From contig JABAKD010000001.1 of assembly GCA_012845835.1 (NCBI GenBank), forward strand, positions 6,994,476 to 7,058,475: a stretch of DNA of 64,000 nucleotides, written 5' to 3'. Made by a program: the position numbers and the translations under genes. How positions within the stretch are numbered: position 1 is the stretch's first letter; each line of letters begins with the position of its first letter. Shown one piece after another: positions 21,244 through 31,672 of the stretch. The notes under the pieces were generated by a model. That model made no database searches. It worked only from the letters and a program-made list of their open reading frames with translations, and was not told where the DNA came from. The DNA is from Undaria pinnatifida. Its lineage: Eukaryota > Sar > Phaeophyceae > Laminariales > Alariaceae.

Positions 21244-21688
21244 ATTGCAGGGCTGAACGGTAAATGAGGTGGTGCGATGTACCCTCAACTAACCCTTGCG
21301 CTACATATATATGCGCACCTTCACACGGGTGGACGGGAATCTCCACCACTTCGTCGATACCAGTTAGCAGAGGGTGGACAAAAACCGACGTTCTGATAAG
21401 CACCTTCCAAAAAAAAATCACGTATCACGTAACGGGCGGATTTTATCTAAATATTCTAACAACGTCGGCTGTGAGTGTGACAAGTCTAGGGTCGATCGAC
21501 TCATCTTCGCAAGCTTCGTAATACACCGGCCGCCGTTTTTGGTAAGCTGCCATGAGTCAAAACCTCATCAGTAGTGATAATGGACATTAAACCTGCAATG
21601 AACCATGCTGATGACGTTATAAACGTGTAAGGTGACGTGAAAATGTGTCCACGTTGTATGAACTAGGCGAAAAAAATGTATCGCGCCG
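21244..21688. other. Unassigned spacer
   Basis: Short overlapping plus frames only; no supported feature. Confidence 0.3.
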
Positions 21689-21930
21689 CTACCGAAGCAC
21701 GTGTCTCGGGGTTGCGCCATCTTGCGTGTCACCTAGTACCTTCAATGGTCTTCGCTGGATGTCATGGCCTGGACAGTAGTAAAACGCGCTGACAATCTGA
21801 TCGATGGGGTGCCTCATCATTGTGAACCATTCGCACTCCCGCCCTATGTCTCGCAGGGGGTTCCTGAGGGGCGTACAAAGAACCGGCCAGAACGTGCGCA
21901 AACAAGACAGTGTGTTGACTTGAATGTTAC
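21689..21930 (-). pseudogene. Sulfotransferase-like gene fragment
   Basis: A minus frame reads through LRDIGRECEWFTMMRHPIDQ followed by IVSAFYYCPGHDIQRRPLK and stops at 21689. The [F/T]xxRHPxDxxVSAxYY pattern resembles the 3'-phosphate-binding segment of PAPS-dependent sulfotransferases, which transfer sulfate to carbohydrates in the Golgi. Only about 40-50 residues are recognisable. The 5'-phosphosulfate loop expected upstream is not present in the open frame, and no continuing exon is seen. A GT follows the RRPLK codons, so the 3' edge could be an exon boundary rather than a break. It is most likely a gene relic or a single exon; the family call is by motif only. Confidence 0.45.
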
Positions 21931-22983
21931 GAAAGCTTCATTTGTTTTCGCCGCGCAGAAAAAAAAAGAACTGCCCTTTCGAGTTCCGCGTCTACCTAAA
22001 ACCTACGACTGTTTTTTACTTGCCAAAAGAGAAACCCAGCACCGGTCCAGGTAGAAAGAAACACAATACGCACCAACGCACACGGGTTGAGGACAGGCTA
22101 CAAAAATCCTGCTTCGCGAGTGCGGTATTTCCAGCCATCGGGCGATTTTCCCAGCGGCCTCATCTGATGTTCATTAAGAAAGTCGATGATGACCCACGAG
22201 TTTAGATGAAGCGCCAAAATAGGACACTCACTCCCCAATAGCCGTCGATCCATCAGAAGCGTGCAAATCTCGACTAATATAACCACCTACTTGTACAAAT
22301 ACCGCTTTTCTGAGAGGCCTGCTTTTTTGTCCTGCCACCCGCTGACTTCAAGACAGTCTAATTTCCGGACTGCTGAGCGGTACATACAAGCTTCCCCTTC
22401 GGGATGTGGTCGGCTTCAATTCAAGTCACTGGGAGGGGTAGGGGTTGCAAGGTGAAGGAAGCCAAAAACTAAAGAAAACTAGGAAAACTAGAGAAGGAAC
22501 AAGATTTAGCTTAGCCACTGCGTAAGCAACCGGGCAGCCTACACCGACCAGTCCAAACGAGTTTATAGCTTAGTCTACAAGGTTTCCCTTCGGCACGTGG
22601 TGGGTTTGCCGCAAGTAGAAAAGAAAGCACGAGTTTATCGGCTAGTTCATAAGAAACTGACTTCAAAATGCCAAACCTAGGCAACTCTGGTGATCAGTCG
22701 GTGACGTGCAGCCAGCCAATTCAAAGCACCCAGTCAACTAAACGCTGCAATTCAGCAACATCTAGCCAACTAATTAACTAGTCGGCCACTGATCGCCAGC
22801 CAACTCACAGCCATGTGATGAGAACTGTTAACAATGTATAGACTAATATATATATGCCTTTCTTATCAGTTCGGCTTTCCCAGCTCCAATCAACTCGCAA
22901 GACGTTTTACCCTCAGCGCCCTTTTAAGCAGATCGTGGCCACCGCTGTTTCTAATCCCTTCTCTCCCCGGTAATGACATCAAC
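21931..22983. other. Unassigned spacer with M and dispersed-repeat scraps
   Basis: Near 22424-22450 AGTCACTGGGAGGGGTAGGG resembles the M left end. Near 22538 there is a scrap of the 15.9-16.5 kb repeat. AGCCAACTCACAGCCATG near 22800 begins a degenerate repeat that continues after 23251. Confidence 0.35.
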
Positions 22984-23251
22984 GACACGAGCTACGATAG
23001 AGATAGGTAGCTACTTTTCGTCTGAAACGGTTTCTGAATGAATGACGGGGCTCCTTAACCCAAAATCGTCGGAAATCGACCATTTTGTTTTTGCATGGCT
23101 CTCGTTGTATACCTAGGCCATGGGATTTTTAATCCGGCATGTAGCAGTTTTATTTCTCTCCGACCGAAACAGTTGTTGGGAGAGCTCTTAAGCTCCCAAG
23201 CAGACGAGAACCTCAGAAAAAAAGGGGTGCACCTCCATCGTAGCACGCGTC
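22984..23251 (-). mobile_element. K element, well preserved (K_f)
   Basis: Left end GACACGAGCTACGATAGAG and right end CTCCATCGTAGCACGCGTC are inverted. Reverse landmarks are TTTTCGTCTGAAACGGTTTC, GACGGGGCTCCTTAACCC, CCTAGGCCATGGGATTTTTA and GAGAGCTCTTAAGCTCCCAA. Length 268 bp. Flanking tetramers CAAC and TACA do not match. Confidence 0.85.
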
Positions 23252-24360
23252 TACAAAAGTACGGGCTTGCTATTCATAGCTCACCTGAGAAACTCTCCAC
23301 AGCCATAGCCCATCCATGAAGGGAGCTGGATTACGTTCACACTATAACGAACACACCTGAACACCTAGCAAACTATGCACGAGTCGGCGACCTCTAATCA
23401 GCAACATCCACCCGGCTATTTTACTGGTCGGCGACATCAATTCAGCCGAGTCACAGCGCCATGATAGCAATACGGGCTTGTTATTGCTTGGCTCGCCTAA
23501 CAACTTCACCACAACCCATTCATTATGACGGCTGAGTTACGTTTACAATACCGTACCCGCCTTCTAACAACACAATGAGGCTAATGGCCCGTTCTAGATT
23601 TATTATTCGAGCGCAGTTGTGTTCTGAACACACAAATTTTAGTTTACCCGCTTTCGAATTTCTTGTTTCCCCGATCTTTAGAATAACCGCTTCGGAATTT
23701 CTTAGTTTCACGGAAGTCTCAGGCTGAGATTCTTGCGGGTGTCCTTTTCATGAAACTGCCGGTGGCGTATAACGAACAAAGCGTAACACGTAGTGGTCAA
23801 CTAATCACTAGCCAGCGACTTCAATTTAGCCGAGTCACAGGCCTATGAGGGCAATGCGGCTTTGTTGTTTACCCCTTCGGGACTTGATTTTATCTTGATC
23901 ATAGTATAGGGAAAAAAGGACGAAAGGCAAACCACTGATGAACGATGGCAGAATCCTTCACACGAGGCAACCCGGGCTGCTTGATTACTAGCTGACGACG
24001 GTCGATTTTAGTGCCGACCTCCAATGCAAGTAGGGCCCGTAAGACACGCGCATGGCTCTTGCGCTGCCGTGTGCTGCATCCGCGCACCATGATGAGGACG
24101 CGTTGATGCTTTGCTTCGTCGCTGTATGTTATAATACATCGTCCAAAAAACGGTTAACGGCTCACCTAAGAAGTTCACCATAGCCCATGATGACAGATGA
24201 GTTATGAAGCGCCGTATAGCACTCCTCGATAGACGTCGAACCGTCCGAGGTGCACAAACCTAATTATTTAGAAAAAAACAAGAATCTTTAGCTATAGCCG
24301 TGCGATCGAGGATGATGTCGAAAGTCATTAATTTTATCCCTCCTCAGCTGTCCAAATCCA
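23252..24360. repeat. Degenerate tandem-like repeats
   Basis: Blocks TACGGGCTTG(C/T)TATT, AGCTCACC or GGCTCGCC, CATAGCCCAT and GCCGAGTCACAG recur at about 23263, 23470, 23820 and 24150 with irregular spacing. They look like an old expanded repeat. No gene is visible. Confidence 0.45.
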
Positions 24361-24429
24361 TATTCACAGGTACCTCTTCAGCTGTGAGACCGGCGTTTTT
24401 CGCGTTCGTGTTCGTTCAGTTTGACGCAC

Positions 24430-24495
24430 CTGAGCTGAGAGATCGAAGATGGACGTCGTCGACACTAATCTTTGCAAACTGCGTGTGATTTGATC
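24430..24495 (-). repeat. Diverged S-end fragment
   Basis: GAGCTGAGAGATCGAAGATG, then CACTAATCTTTGCAAACTGC and GTGTGAT is a diverged reverse copy of the S terminal box, lying just outside S-d. Short ATCATCTAGATCATCTA words follow (24495-24630). Confidence 0.6.
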
Positions 24496-24631
24496 ATGAT
24501 CTATATCATCCAGATCACCTGAATCATCTAGATCATCTACATTATCTACATACAGTAGGCCCCGAATCTTCAATATCAGAATATTCCATACCTCGAACAG
24601 ATCATCATCTAGATCGTCTAGATCATATTAT

Positions 24632-25497
24632 TAAAAATGAAAGTACACTCCAGCTGTGAGATCGAAGATTTCGTCGAAACTCATACTTGCAAGCTGGGTG
24701 TGATACTCCGATCGCGCGTATTACGGGTTATGTGTCCTCATTAAGGATATAGGCCGGCGACTCCCCTTGCAACTACAGTGTAGCTATCAGGGTCAACAGG
24801 GTGATGTTATTCAGTCTGTGCGCGGAAACTATAAAACCCGTTTCTGAGGGGGACAAAATCTGACAGCTGTGGAAGGAAATGCATCAGTTTATCACGTGAA
24901 TCCTCTACGTCGAATATCCGGTGAGGGGAGGGCAGAGTTTTTGAGGACGTGGGGGCCTGGGTTTGATCAAAAGGGAGCGGGGTTGGAGAGGGGGGGGGGG
25001 AGGGGGGGGGGGGAGGGGGGGCGGGCAACTTGTGCGTGGAAGCTACAAATTCTTTAAGGGGATCAATCTGACGGTTTCGGGGAAAAAAAAAGACAAAAAA
25101 TGCACCAGTTTATCATGGGGGGGGGGGGGGGTTGGGGCGGGGGAGAGGCGGGTGGGGAAGCTCAATCTGTGCGTGGAAACTATACATTCTTTCAAGGGGG
25201 TAAATGTGACGGTTTTGGAAAGAATGCATCAGTTTATCATGTATATCCTGGGGTAAGTCGTACAATCAGTGAGTAGAGGGCGGAGTGTTCGAGGGGGTGG
25301 GGGTGGGATGGGGTGGGGAGGTGGGGATGTGGGGGGTGGGGGGGGGGGGGGAGAGGGAAGGGCTTTAGGTGGCATAGATGTAAGGGTTTGTTTTACGTGT
25401 GGTGCTTGGTCTAGGCGATGGTGCGGGTGGTGGGGAAGGAAGGGGCGTTCGGGGCGGGGGGGGAAGCAGCGGCATCGATGGCTCTAGAAATATATAT
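24632..25497 (-). repeat. Composite S array (S-d), left half of a head-to-head pair
   Basis: Reverse orientation. The conserved end lies at 24636-24760, then the GACAAAATCTGACAGCTGTG module and G-tract modules up to 25497. It meets S-e at ATATATATCATATATATCCC, so the two form a 1.47-kb imperfect palindrome with both conserved ends facing outward. Confidence 0.85.
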
Positions 25498-25499
25498 CA

Positions 25500-26098
25500 T
25501 ATATATCCCCTCCTTCCCCACCACCTGCACCATCGCCTAGATCTACCACCACGCGTATAGCAAACTCTCGCATCTATGTGACTTGATGTTTAAAAAAAAA
25601 CTTTCGCCCCCCCCCCCCACCCGCCAACCTCCACCTCCTCGAACGCTTCGCCCTCCCCTCACTGGTTGTACGACTTACAAGATAGGATTTATAGTTTCCA
25701 CGCACAGATTGAGCTGCCCCGCCCAACCCCCCCCCCCCCCCCCCCCGCTCCCTCTTGATCAAACCCAGGCCCCCGCGTCTTTAAAAACTCCGCCCTCCCC
25801 TCACCGGTTATTCGACTTACAGGATTCACTCGATAAACTGAAGCATTTCCTTCCACGGCTATTAGATTTTGTCCCCCTCAGAAACGGGTTTTATAGTTTC
25901 CGCGCACAGACTGCCTAACATCACCCTGTTGACCCTGATAGCTACACTGTAGTTGCAAGGGGAGTCGCCGACCTATATCCTTAATGAGGACACACAACCC
26001 GTAATACGCGCGATCGGAGTATCACACACAGCTTGGAAATATGAGTTTCGACAAAATCTTCGATCTCACAGCTGGAGTGTATCTTCATTTTTATCACA
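25500..26098 (+). repeat. Composite S array (S-e), right half of a head-to-head pair
   Basis: Forward orientation. It carries the CACCATCGCCTAGATCTACC and ACTGGTTGTACGACTTACAA modules and the TTATTCGACTTACAGGATTC module, then the full conserved end at 25960-26098. Confidence 0.85.
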
Positions 26099-26104
26099 TA
26101 TCCC

Positions 26105-27268
26105 GTATCTGCCGATCTGGGATGTTGTGCAGGATCTGCATATGAAGTGTAAATATCCAACCCTGCATACGTGTGTTAGATCATGCCGATCGTACGCCGA
26201 TCGTGCGGCTGGCATCCGGTAACATCATTTGACGCGAACTGGGTTTTGGTACCGAAGCCGCTTCGCGATTCGAGGCACAACGAAGCAATCCACGTAGACC
26301 CCATGAACAAATATACCCCATGGGTACGAATTTAGAAGTTTTATCGTGCTGTTAGGCTGTTTTCGTTTCGAAAATCAAGGGAGGCGTCGGCCCATTCAAC
26401 CCTACCCGTCACCCTATAACCCAAACTCAAGAGCTCAAACCCAAACCCAGGCGAAGGATGTACACGCCTACCACTGTCTACCACTGTATAGATGCGTGGT
26501 ACGCCAGAGGTAGAAATTTTAGGTAAAATGCTTTCTGAATGACGGGGCGGCACAACCTACGAATATTGTAATAACCCAAAATCGTCGGAGTGTCATTCTT
26601 GTTGGGCAATATATTGTTTTCTACGCCTAGGCCATGGGTTCGGGCATCACAACAGCACTTACTTGCAGTTTCTGCAAAATAGCATTTTATGGGTGAGGTA
26701 TGGAATGGATTATCAACCACCGTTATCAAGCCAACCTCCTTTCAGGGAAGAAAAAACTAACTAGGCGTCTTTACCTGGTCTTCGGGAGTGTTCCTCCGCA
26801 CTCGACTGCATCAGTTGCAATTTGATGCTGGTTCCGCCACTCTTGACCAAATGGTTGAACACCGTGCAGTAGGGAGGCTCCGATTCGTCATCGTGAACCG
26901 GGACGAAAATCTTCCCAAGTATTCAGAGGCAAACGAGGACGGGAGAGTTGTTAAAACACGAAGAGGGCGTTTTGGCAAGGGCTGTGAGATTCCATGGCTA
27001 AAAGAAATGATTGGGTGGCGACGTGAACCAACCAACCGACTCTCAGGATTTCTCGATTTTTTAACACGCACCCACGTCGAGGGCAGACAATCGACCCCAG
27101 CGGGATTATCTACATCTTCACGGGAGGATCTGTACGGCCGAGGTCCTGCTAGCCGAGGAGGGCCGTACGATCTGCACGATCTAACGCACGTTTGTGGGGT
27201 TGGGCCTGTACCCTGTATGTACTGGTCCTCCCGCACAACATCTCAATCGCAACAACTTGCTACCGTGG
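26105..27268. mobile_element. Possible 1.16-kb element with long (about 110 bp) inverted ends
   Basis: Sequence at 26105-26215 (GGGATGTTGTGCAGGATC, CCAACCCTGCATACGTGTGT, TAGATCATGCCGATCGTACG) recurs reverse-complemented at about 27130-27260 (reading GAGATGTTGTGCGGGAGGAC, CCAACCCCACAAACGTGCGT, TAGATCGTGCAGATCGTACG). The interior holds a K scrap and an open frame on both strands (26788-27273 plus; 26811-27236 minus) without a recognised domain. Exact termini are not resolved. Confidence 0.5.
26491..26710 (-). repeat. Degraded K element inside the 26.1-27.3 kb inverted unit
   Basis: It begins GATGCGTGGTACGCCAGAGG and carries TTTCTGAATGACGGGGCGGC, AACCCAAAATCGTCGG and GCCTAGGCCATGGGTTCGGG. The right half diverges into a GTGAGGTATGGAATGG segment also seen in the copy ending at 38621. 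Confidence 0.6.
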
Positions 27269-27373
27269 GATGAAGCTGTACTTCTAATCTATAGTATACT
27301 TGCTACTACCATTATTACTGAAGGTAACATATGTTGTTGTTGATGTTCACCCTGACTACATCCTTAAGGCTCA

Positions 27374-27376
27374 TAC

Positions 27377-27407
<31 letters not shown>

Positions 27408-27410
27408 GTA
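27374..27410. repeat. (AT)n microsatellite
   Basis: Nearly perfect AT dinucleotide run of about 37 bases. Confidence 0.95.
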
Positions 27411-27430
27411 TTTCAAACAATAACAACACA

Positions 27431-27522
27431 TCTGTAACGTGAGCGGCCGGTGTCCCACGCAGCTTGCAAAGATGGGTGTCGAGCCCAAATCTATCGAACT
27501 CAACGCTGACGTGCTTAAAACA
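27431..27522 (+). repeat. S2-family copy, longest
   Basis: It aligns with both S and S2: GTAACGTGAGCGGCCGGTGT, then CAGCTTGCAAAGATGGGTGT, then CTATCGAACTCAACGCTGAC. The left part matches the S box GTAATGCGCGCGATCGGAGT, which links the two families. Confidence 0.65.
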
Positions 27523-27819
27523 ATTTTGATAGAGCATCTCAAAGTCACGGTATCTACCCCCTTTTGCCTTTGGTCGCCATGAATCTTCTACGTGCCACCT
27601 TGCCATGAACCGTTCGGCTGCTGCCAGGGCCCTCCGGTACCACCTGCCCTCCTTGTTTGCTGCATGGACCCACAGCACAGTTCCAACTTTAAGCTGCCGT
27701 GGGGAGTCTTTCGTAGAGCCGTCGGTGGATCGAAAAACGTTGAGGTCGTCTCTCAGGGTTCTGAGCTAATTTTTCGGTGGCCCACCTGGTCCTGGGTTTC
27801 CCCCACCGGCTACCTGTGA

Positions 27820-29650
27820 AAACATCATCCTACTGGGTAGTCGCCCTTCGCTTTGCCGTAAGGTTGCCATTGCGGAGAAGAGCCGCCGTTTCCGGATGGT
27901 CGTTTCGAGGATCTCGCCTTTGGTCTTCTTGAGGGCTTTGTCATACTAGAGCTTAGTGTGGTCGACCCAACGCTGGAAGCCAAGGACTCGCCGGAGGACT
28001 TCGAGGTGCTCGCCATAATGAGCCGCGGTGAGGACACAGATCATACAACCGTACAGCATGGTCTCGGTCACCTCGGCCTTCAGCAGGCGGACGTTCCGCC
28101 TGGGCCAGGCGGTCGTTATATCGTTTAGCTCTGGACCAAACCGTTCGTAGCATGCCGTCATGACTCAGATACGTCGCCTGATCTCGACCATGAGGTCAGC
28201 GTCTTCGTGGATAACGTCGACGAGGCATGTAAACTGCATTGCATGGCTGTTTACACCTCTGCCCTGGTGCTTTGGACGAACGGTGCTGTCCGGGATGAAA
28301 TATCCCGTGTTGGCAGCATTGCCACCGTCATATTTTCCAAAACAATGAGGCCTGCCGATTCGAAGACGGCCACTATGATTGTCACCAGAACAAGCTCCTC
28401 CAGCGATTTCGAGACAACGCGTCGTCGGCGTAAGCGTGTCCCACCTGGCCCTCCGCACGCCTACCAACGGCTCCACGTCCGTGCCCGCCCTATCGTCGTT
28501 GACGCTGACAAGGCTCCGCACGACGCCTTCGTCCTCGTCGAAGCGAACGAGGACAACGTGTAGCGCAGCTGAACAGAACAAAGTTGAACAATAACGTCGA
28601 AAGCGCGCAATCGTGCTGGAGCCCCTGGGTGATGACAAGCCATTCCGAGTGCTCCTGTGGTCCGTACGCACGCGAGCGCGCAAACCGTCGTGGAACTGGC
28701 GGATAACTGCAAGTATCTTCACTGGTACACCAAAGCGTTCGAGCCCTTCCCGCAGTAGCTCTTGGTTGACAGAGCCATACGCTATATGTAGGTGGGAGGC
28801 ACATGTACAACGGGATATTCCTCTCTCATCCAAATTACTACATTCGACGCCCGATGAACAGCATGTCCACCGTTGATCGCGCCGGACGGAAGCCGCACTG
28901 TTCCTCGACGAGGATTTCAACTCGTTCACAGTAGCTGCCAAGGCGGGACGTGACGATTTCAACAGCATCTTCCCTGCAAGGGCAACAAGTGAAGTTCCCC
29001 TGTGACTGTTGCAACCAAAACGGTCCTTCCTTTTGTGAAGGACCTAAATGGGCGGACCGTCCCATTGCTGCGGGACATCGCCCGTTCTCCAAACATTGAC
29101 AAGGATGCCGTGAAAGCAACGGGTGAATTCGGGGTGGTCGAGTTTCAGCAAAACGGCCGGCGGAGAGTCTGGCCCTGCCGCTCTCCAATTAGGCGTACTC
29201 CTCATTCCCCCGGTCATCTCATCGATCGTGGGTTCATCCCCACGCGATGGTGCGAGAGCGATAGTCTGGGGAATAGCTCGATGATGGTGGGATCCAGCAT
29301 CAGCGACTTTTATGTTCAGGCGCTTAGCAGAAGAACCCTGGCCATCTATCCCGAACGCGCACCTTGTCCCGCAATGGCGTACCATCCTCATCATAGTGAA
29401 TTGTTGACTCGTCGTTTTTTCCCTCCCGTCCCGACCATGCCTCTCAAGGGCGCGTGTAGAGATACTAACGAATCGTGGCCTAGTGCCGCGAGGGCTAGAG
29501 TCGTGACGAAGCAAACATGCATGCGCAGTCCACCAGCATTGCGAGGCCCACGTGTCTGGACTATGCCAGCAACATGCATCGGACAGAATAAATGAATACG
29601 TCTGAGAGGCCAACGCCCGAATGGGTAGGGTGGACCGTAACTGGACCAAG
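27820..29650 (-). pseudogene. LINE-type (non-LTR) reverse transcriptase pseudogene
   Basis: On the minus strand, shifting frames give in order: a fingers segment with AAGPDSPPAVLLKLDHPEFT (about 29150-29080), EEQCGFRPARSTVDMLF (about 28900), AYGSVNQELLREGLERFGVP then VKILAVIRQFHDGLRARVRT (about 28780-28650), the YADD box at 28432-28421, and the thumb and downstream region with RFGPELNDITTAWPRRNVRL and AEVTETMLYGCMICVLTAAH (28150-27990). Non-LTR reverse transcriptases copy their own RNA at the target site. Here the catalytic Asp of the first motif reads Gly (AYGSV; codon 28774-28776), and the YADD box lies in a different frame from motif A, so at least two frameshifts have occurred. No endonuclease domain or poly-A tail can be seen. 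It is a dead fragment. Confidence 0.88.
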
Positions 29651-29708
29651 TCCGGCGAAAGGCTATCACCTCATGCCCAAGTCCGGCGAAAGGCTATCAC
29701 CTCATGCC
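29647..29708. repeat. 31-bp perfect tandem duplication
   Basis: CAAGTCCGGCGAAAGGCTAT followed by CACCTCATGCC occurs twice in a row, just upstream of the LINE relic on its coding strand. Confidence 0.97.
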
Positions 29709-30265
29709 CGGGGGGTTTGTTAATGGGTGCGCTTGCACAAGTCCCACACTACCCGGAATGACGACGTTCCCGATAGCTTCAGTGTCTACGCCGTAACTGA
29801 TCCCCAGGGTTCAGGTGGGTGTCCTGCATTATTGTGGTTTCCATCATGGATGGAACTAACCCTAACCCTAACTCTAACCCATACGAAATACTTATATACC
29901 GCTGAGTGCCGCCTAATGACATCACCGGGGTGAAATGGTGAGAAAAAACCAATAATGTGCTTCTCTGGTTCAGGTCGGGTGAGCATACTCACGCATCCAT
30001 CTACACCGGCCGCTTGCGCAGCTGGAGTAGTAACGGGGACCGCCGGTGGGGACAGCTCGTGCTACTGCTACCACAAGAAACTGAAGGATACGCCACCACA
30101 GCTAGCGTTGGGTTGCGAATGCGATTGAGTTAAATTTACACACGACATGTATGTGTGATTATACGTGGAAGTGTGGTGAGCGTAAGCTTCTTTTTTCCCC
30201 CAATCCGCCGGAGGTGAAGAAAAAAAAAAAGTCAGAAAGGTTGATTCGACCAACCAAGTTCAGAC
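29709..30265. other. Unassigned spacer including a telomere-like block
   Basis: Apart from the CCCTAA repeats at 29856-29882 no feature can be supported. Confidence 0.35.
29856..29882 (-). repeat. Interstitial telomere-like repeat, CCCTAA type
   Basis: CTAACCCTAACCCTAACTCT is followed by AACCC, about four units. The orientation is opposite to the TTAGGG block at 7487-7545. Confidence 0.8.
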
Positions 30266-30340
30266 AAGTCGCCCCGGCGATCTAGTGGTTAACCTCGAAC
30301 ACTACGAAGGTTGAAGTCAGGGGTTCATATCTCGGCATGA
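30266..30340 (+). ncRNA. tRNA-like sequence, possible SINE head
   Basis: GCCCCGGCGATCTAGTGGTT resembles a tRNA 5' half with an A-box-like TAGTGGTTA. About 35 bases downstream GGGGTTCATATCTCGG resembles a B box. The acceptor and T-arm stems do not pair well, so it is not a functional tRNA. A tRNA-derived SINE or tRNA pseudogene is the best reading. Confidence 0.4.
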
Positions 30341-31057
30341 TACGTAGATTTTTCTCTTCTACAGCAGTGACACCAACAACTGCAGAGAGCGCTTTATAGC
30401 GTGGGTATAAGCACAATTCGACGCGAGTTGACGAGGGGAGAACTCAAGAATACGAGCACAGCAGACAGGTAGAAATCACAGCAAGAAAGACGATCAGTTC
30501 CTTTCCTAAGTCTCGGTCATTCAAAACCCGTTCTTCAAGAGCCTCGTACACGTTCTCCAGCTTTTCATGCGTGCTCTTCACGTTTCACAATAAGTGCTGC
30601 TGCATGTACGTTCGACTTTTCATGTGTGTTCACATCTAACTGGCATTTCCACCCATCTACATGCAGCAGAACTATTTATAATAGTGTCCGTGCCGATGCC
30701 TCTCTTCTACGTATCATGTATCAATCCAAGTTTAACTCCCACCGTCTGTCTTTGCTCACCGCTGTCGTGCACGCCACCAGTACTGCTAGAAACACAGCAG
30801 CGGAAGAGGCACCGAGTGAACACCGAGCAAGCCATCCCTCACGACGTACAAATTGCTCCATGCCCCCCCCCCCCCGCCCCCCCCAACGTGACGGAACCCT
30901 CCAGATCAGGTCACCAGCAGATCTTCAGCAGTAGTAGTAGCAGGGCACACAATAAGAAACAGGAAACACGTGGCAGGTTGAGATCTCAAAAATCATATAC
31001 TTCGAAGTATATCATAAACAATATATTTTACCCGGTATATACTACACACATATACCT
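30341..31057. other. Unassigned spacer
   Basis: Plus frames near 30594-31073 are open but compositionally featureless, with a C tract near 30865. Nothing can be assigned. Confidence 0.3.
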
Positions 31058-31672
31058 AGCACCAGGCGAATAGCAAACCCCTACATCTACGCGACCTAAA
31101 GCCCTTTCATCCCCCCCCCCCCCCCACCTCCCCACCCCCCACCCCACCCCCACCCCCACCCCCTCGAACACTCCGCCCTCTACTCACTGGTTGTACGACT
31201 TACAGGATATACATGATAAACGGGTGCATTATTTCCAAAACCGTTACATTTATCCCCTTATGTATAGTTTCCACGCACAGATTGAGCTGCCCCGCCCATC
31301 CCCCCCCCCCCCCCCCCCGCTCCCTCTTGATCAAACCCAGGCCCCCGCGTCCTTAAAAACTCCACCCTCCCCTCACCGGTTATTCGACTTACAGGATTCA
31401 CTTGATAAAAGGATACATTTCCCTCCGCAGCTGTCAGATTTAGTCCCCCTCAGAAACGGGTTTTATAGTTTCCGCGCACAAACTGCCTAACATCATCCTG
31501 TTGACCCTGATAGCTACACTGTAGTTGCAAGGGGGGGAATCGCCGACCTATATCCTTAATGAGGACACACAACTCGTAATACGCGCGATCGGAGTATCAC
31601 ACACAGCTCGCAAATATGAGTTTCGACAAAATCTTCGATCTCACAGCTGGAGTTTATTTTTATTTTTATAAT
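31058..31672 (+). repeat. Composite S array (S-f)
   Basis: Forward orientation and shorter than the others: AATAGCAAACCCCTACATCT, a C-rich module, GGTTGTACGACTTACAGGAT, a second C tract, GGTTATTCGACTTACAGGAT, then the full conserved end ending near TTTATTTTTATAATAAG. Confidence 0.87.

Noticed and set aside
26788-27273. 161-codon plus frame as a gene
   Set aside because: The minus strand is equally open over the same bases, part lies in an inverted repeat, and there is no recognisable domain.
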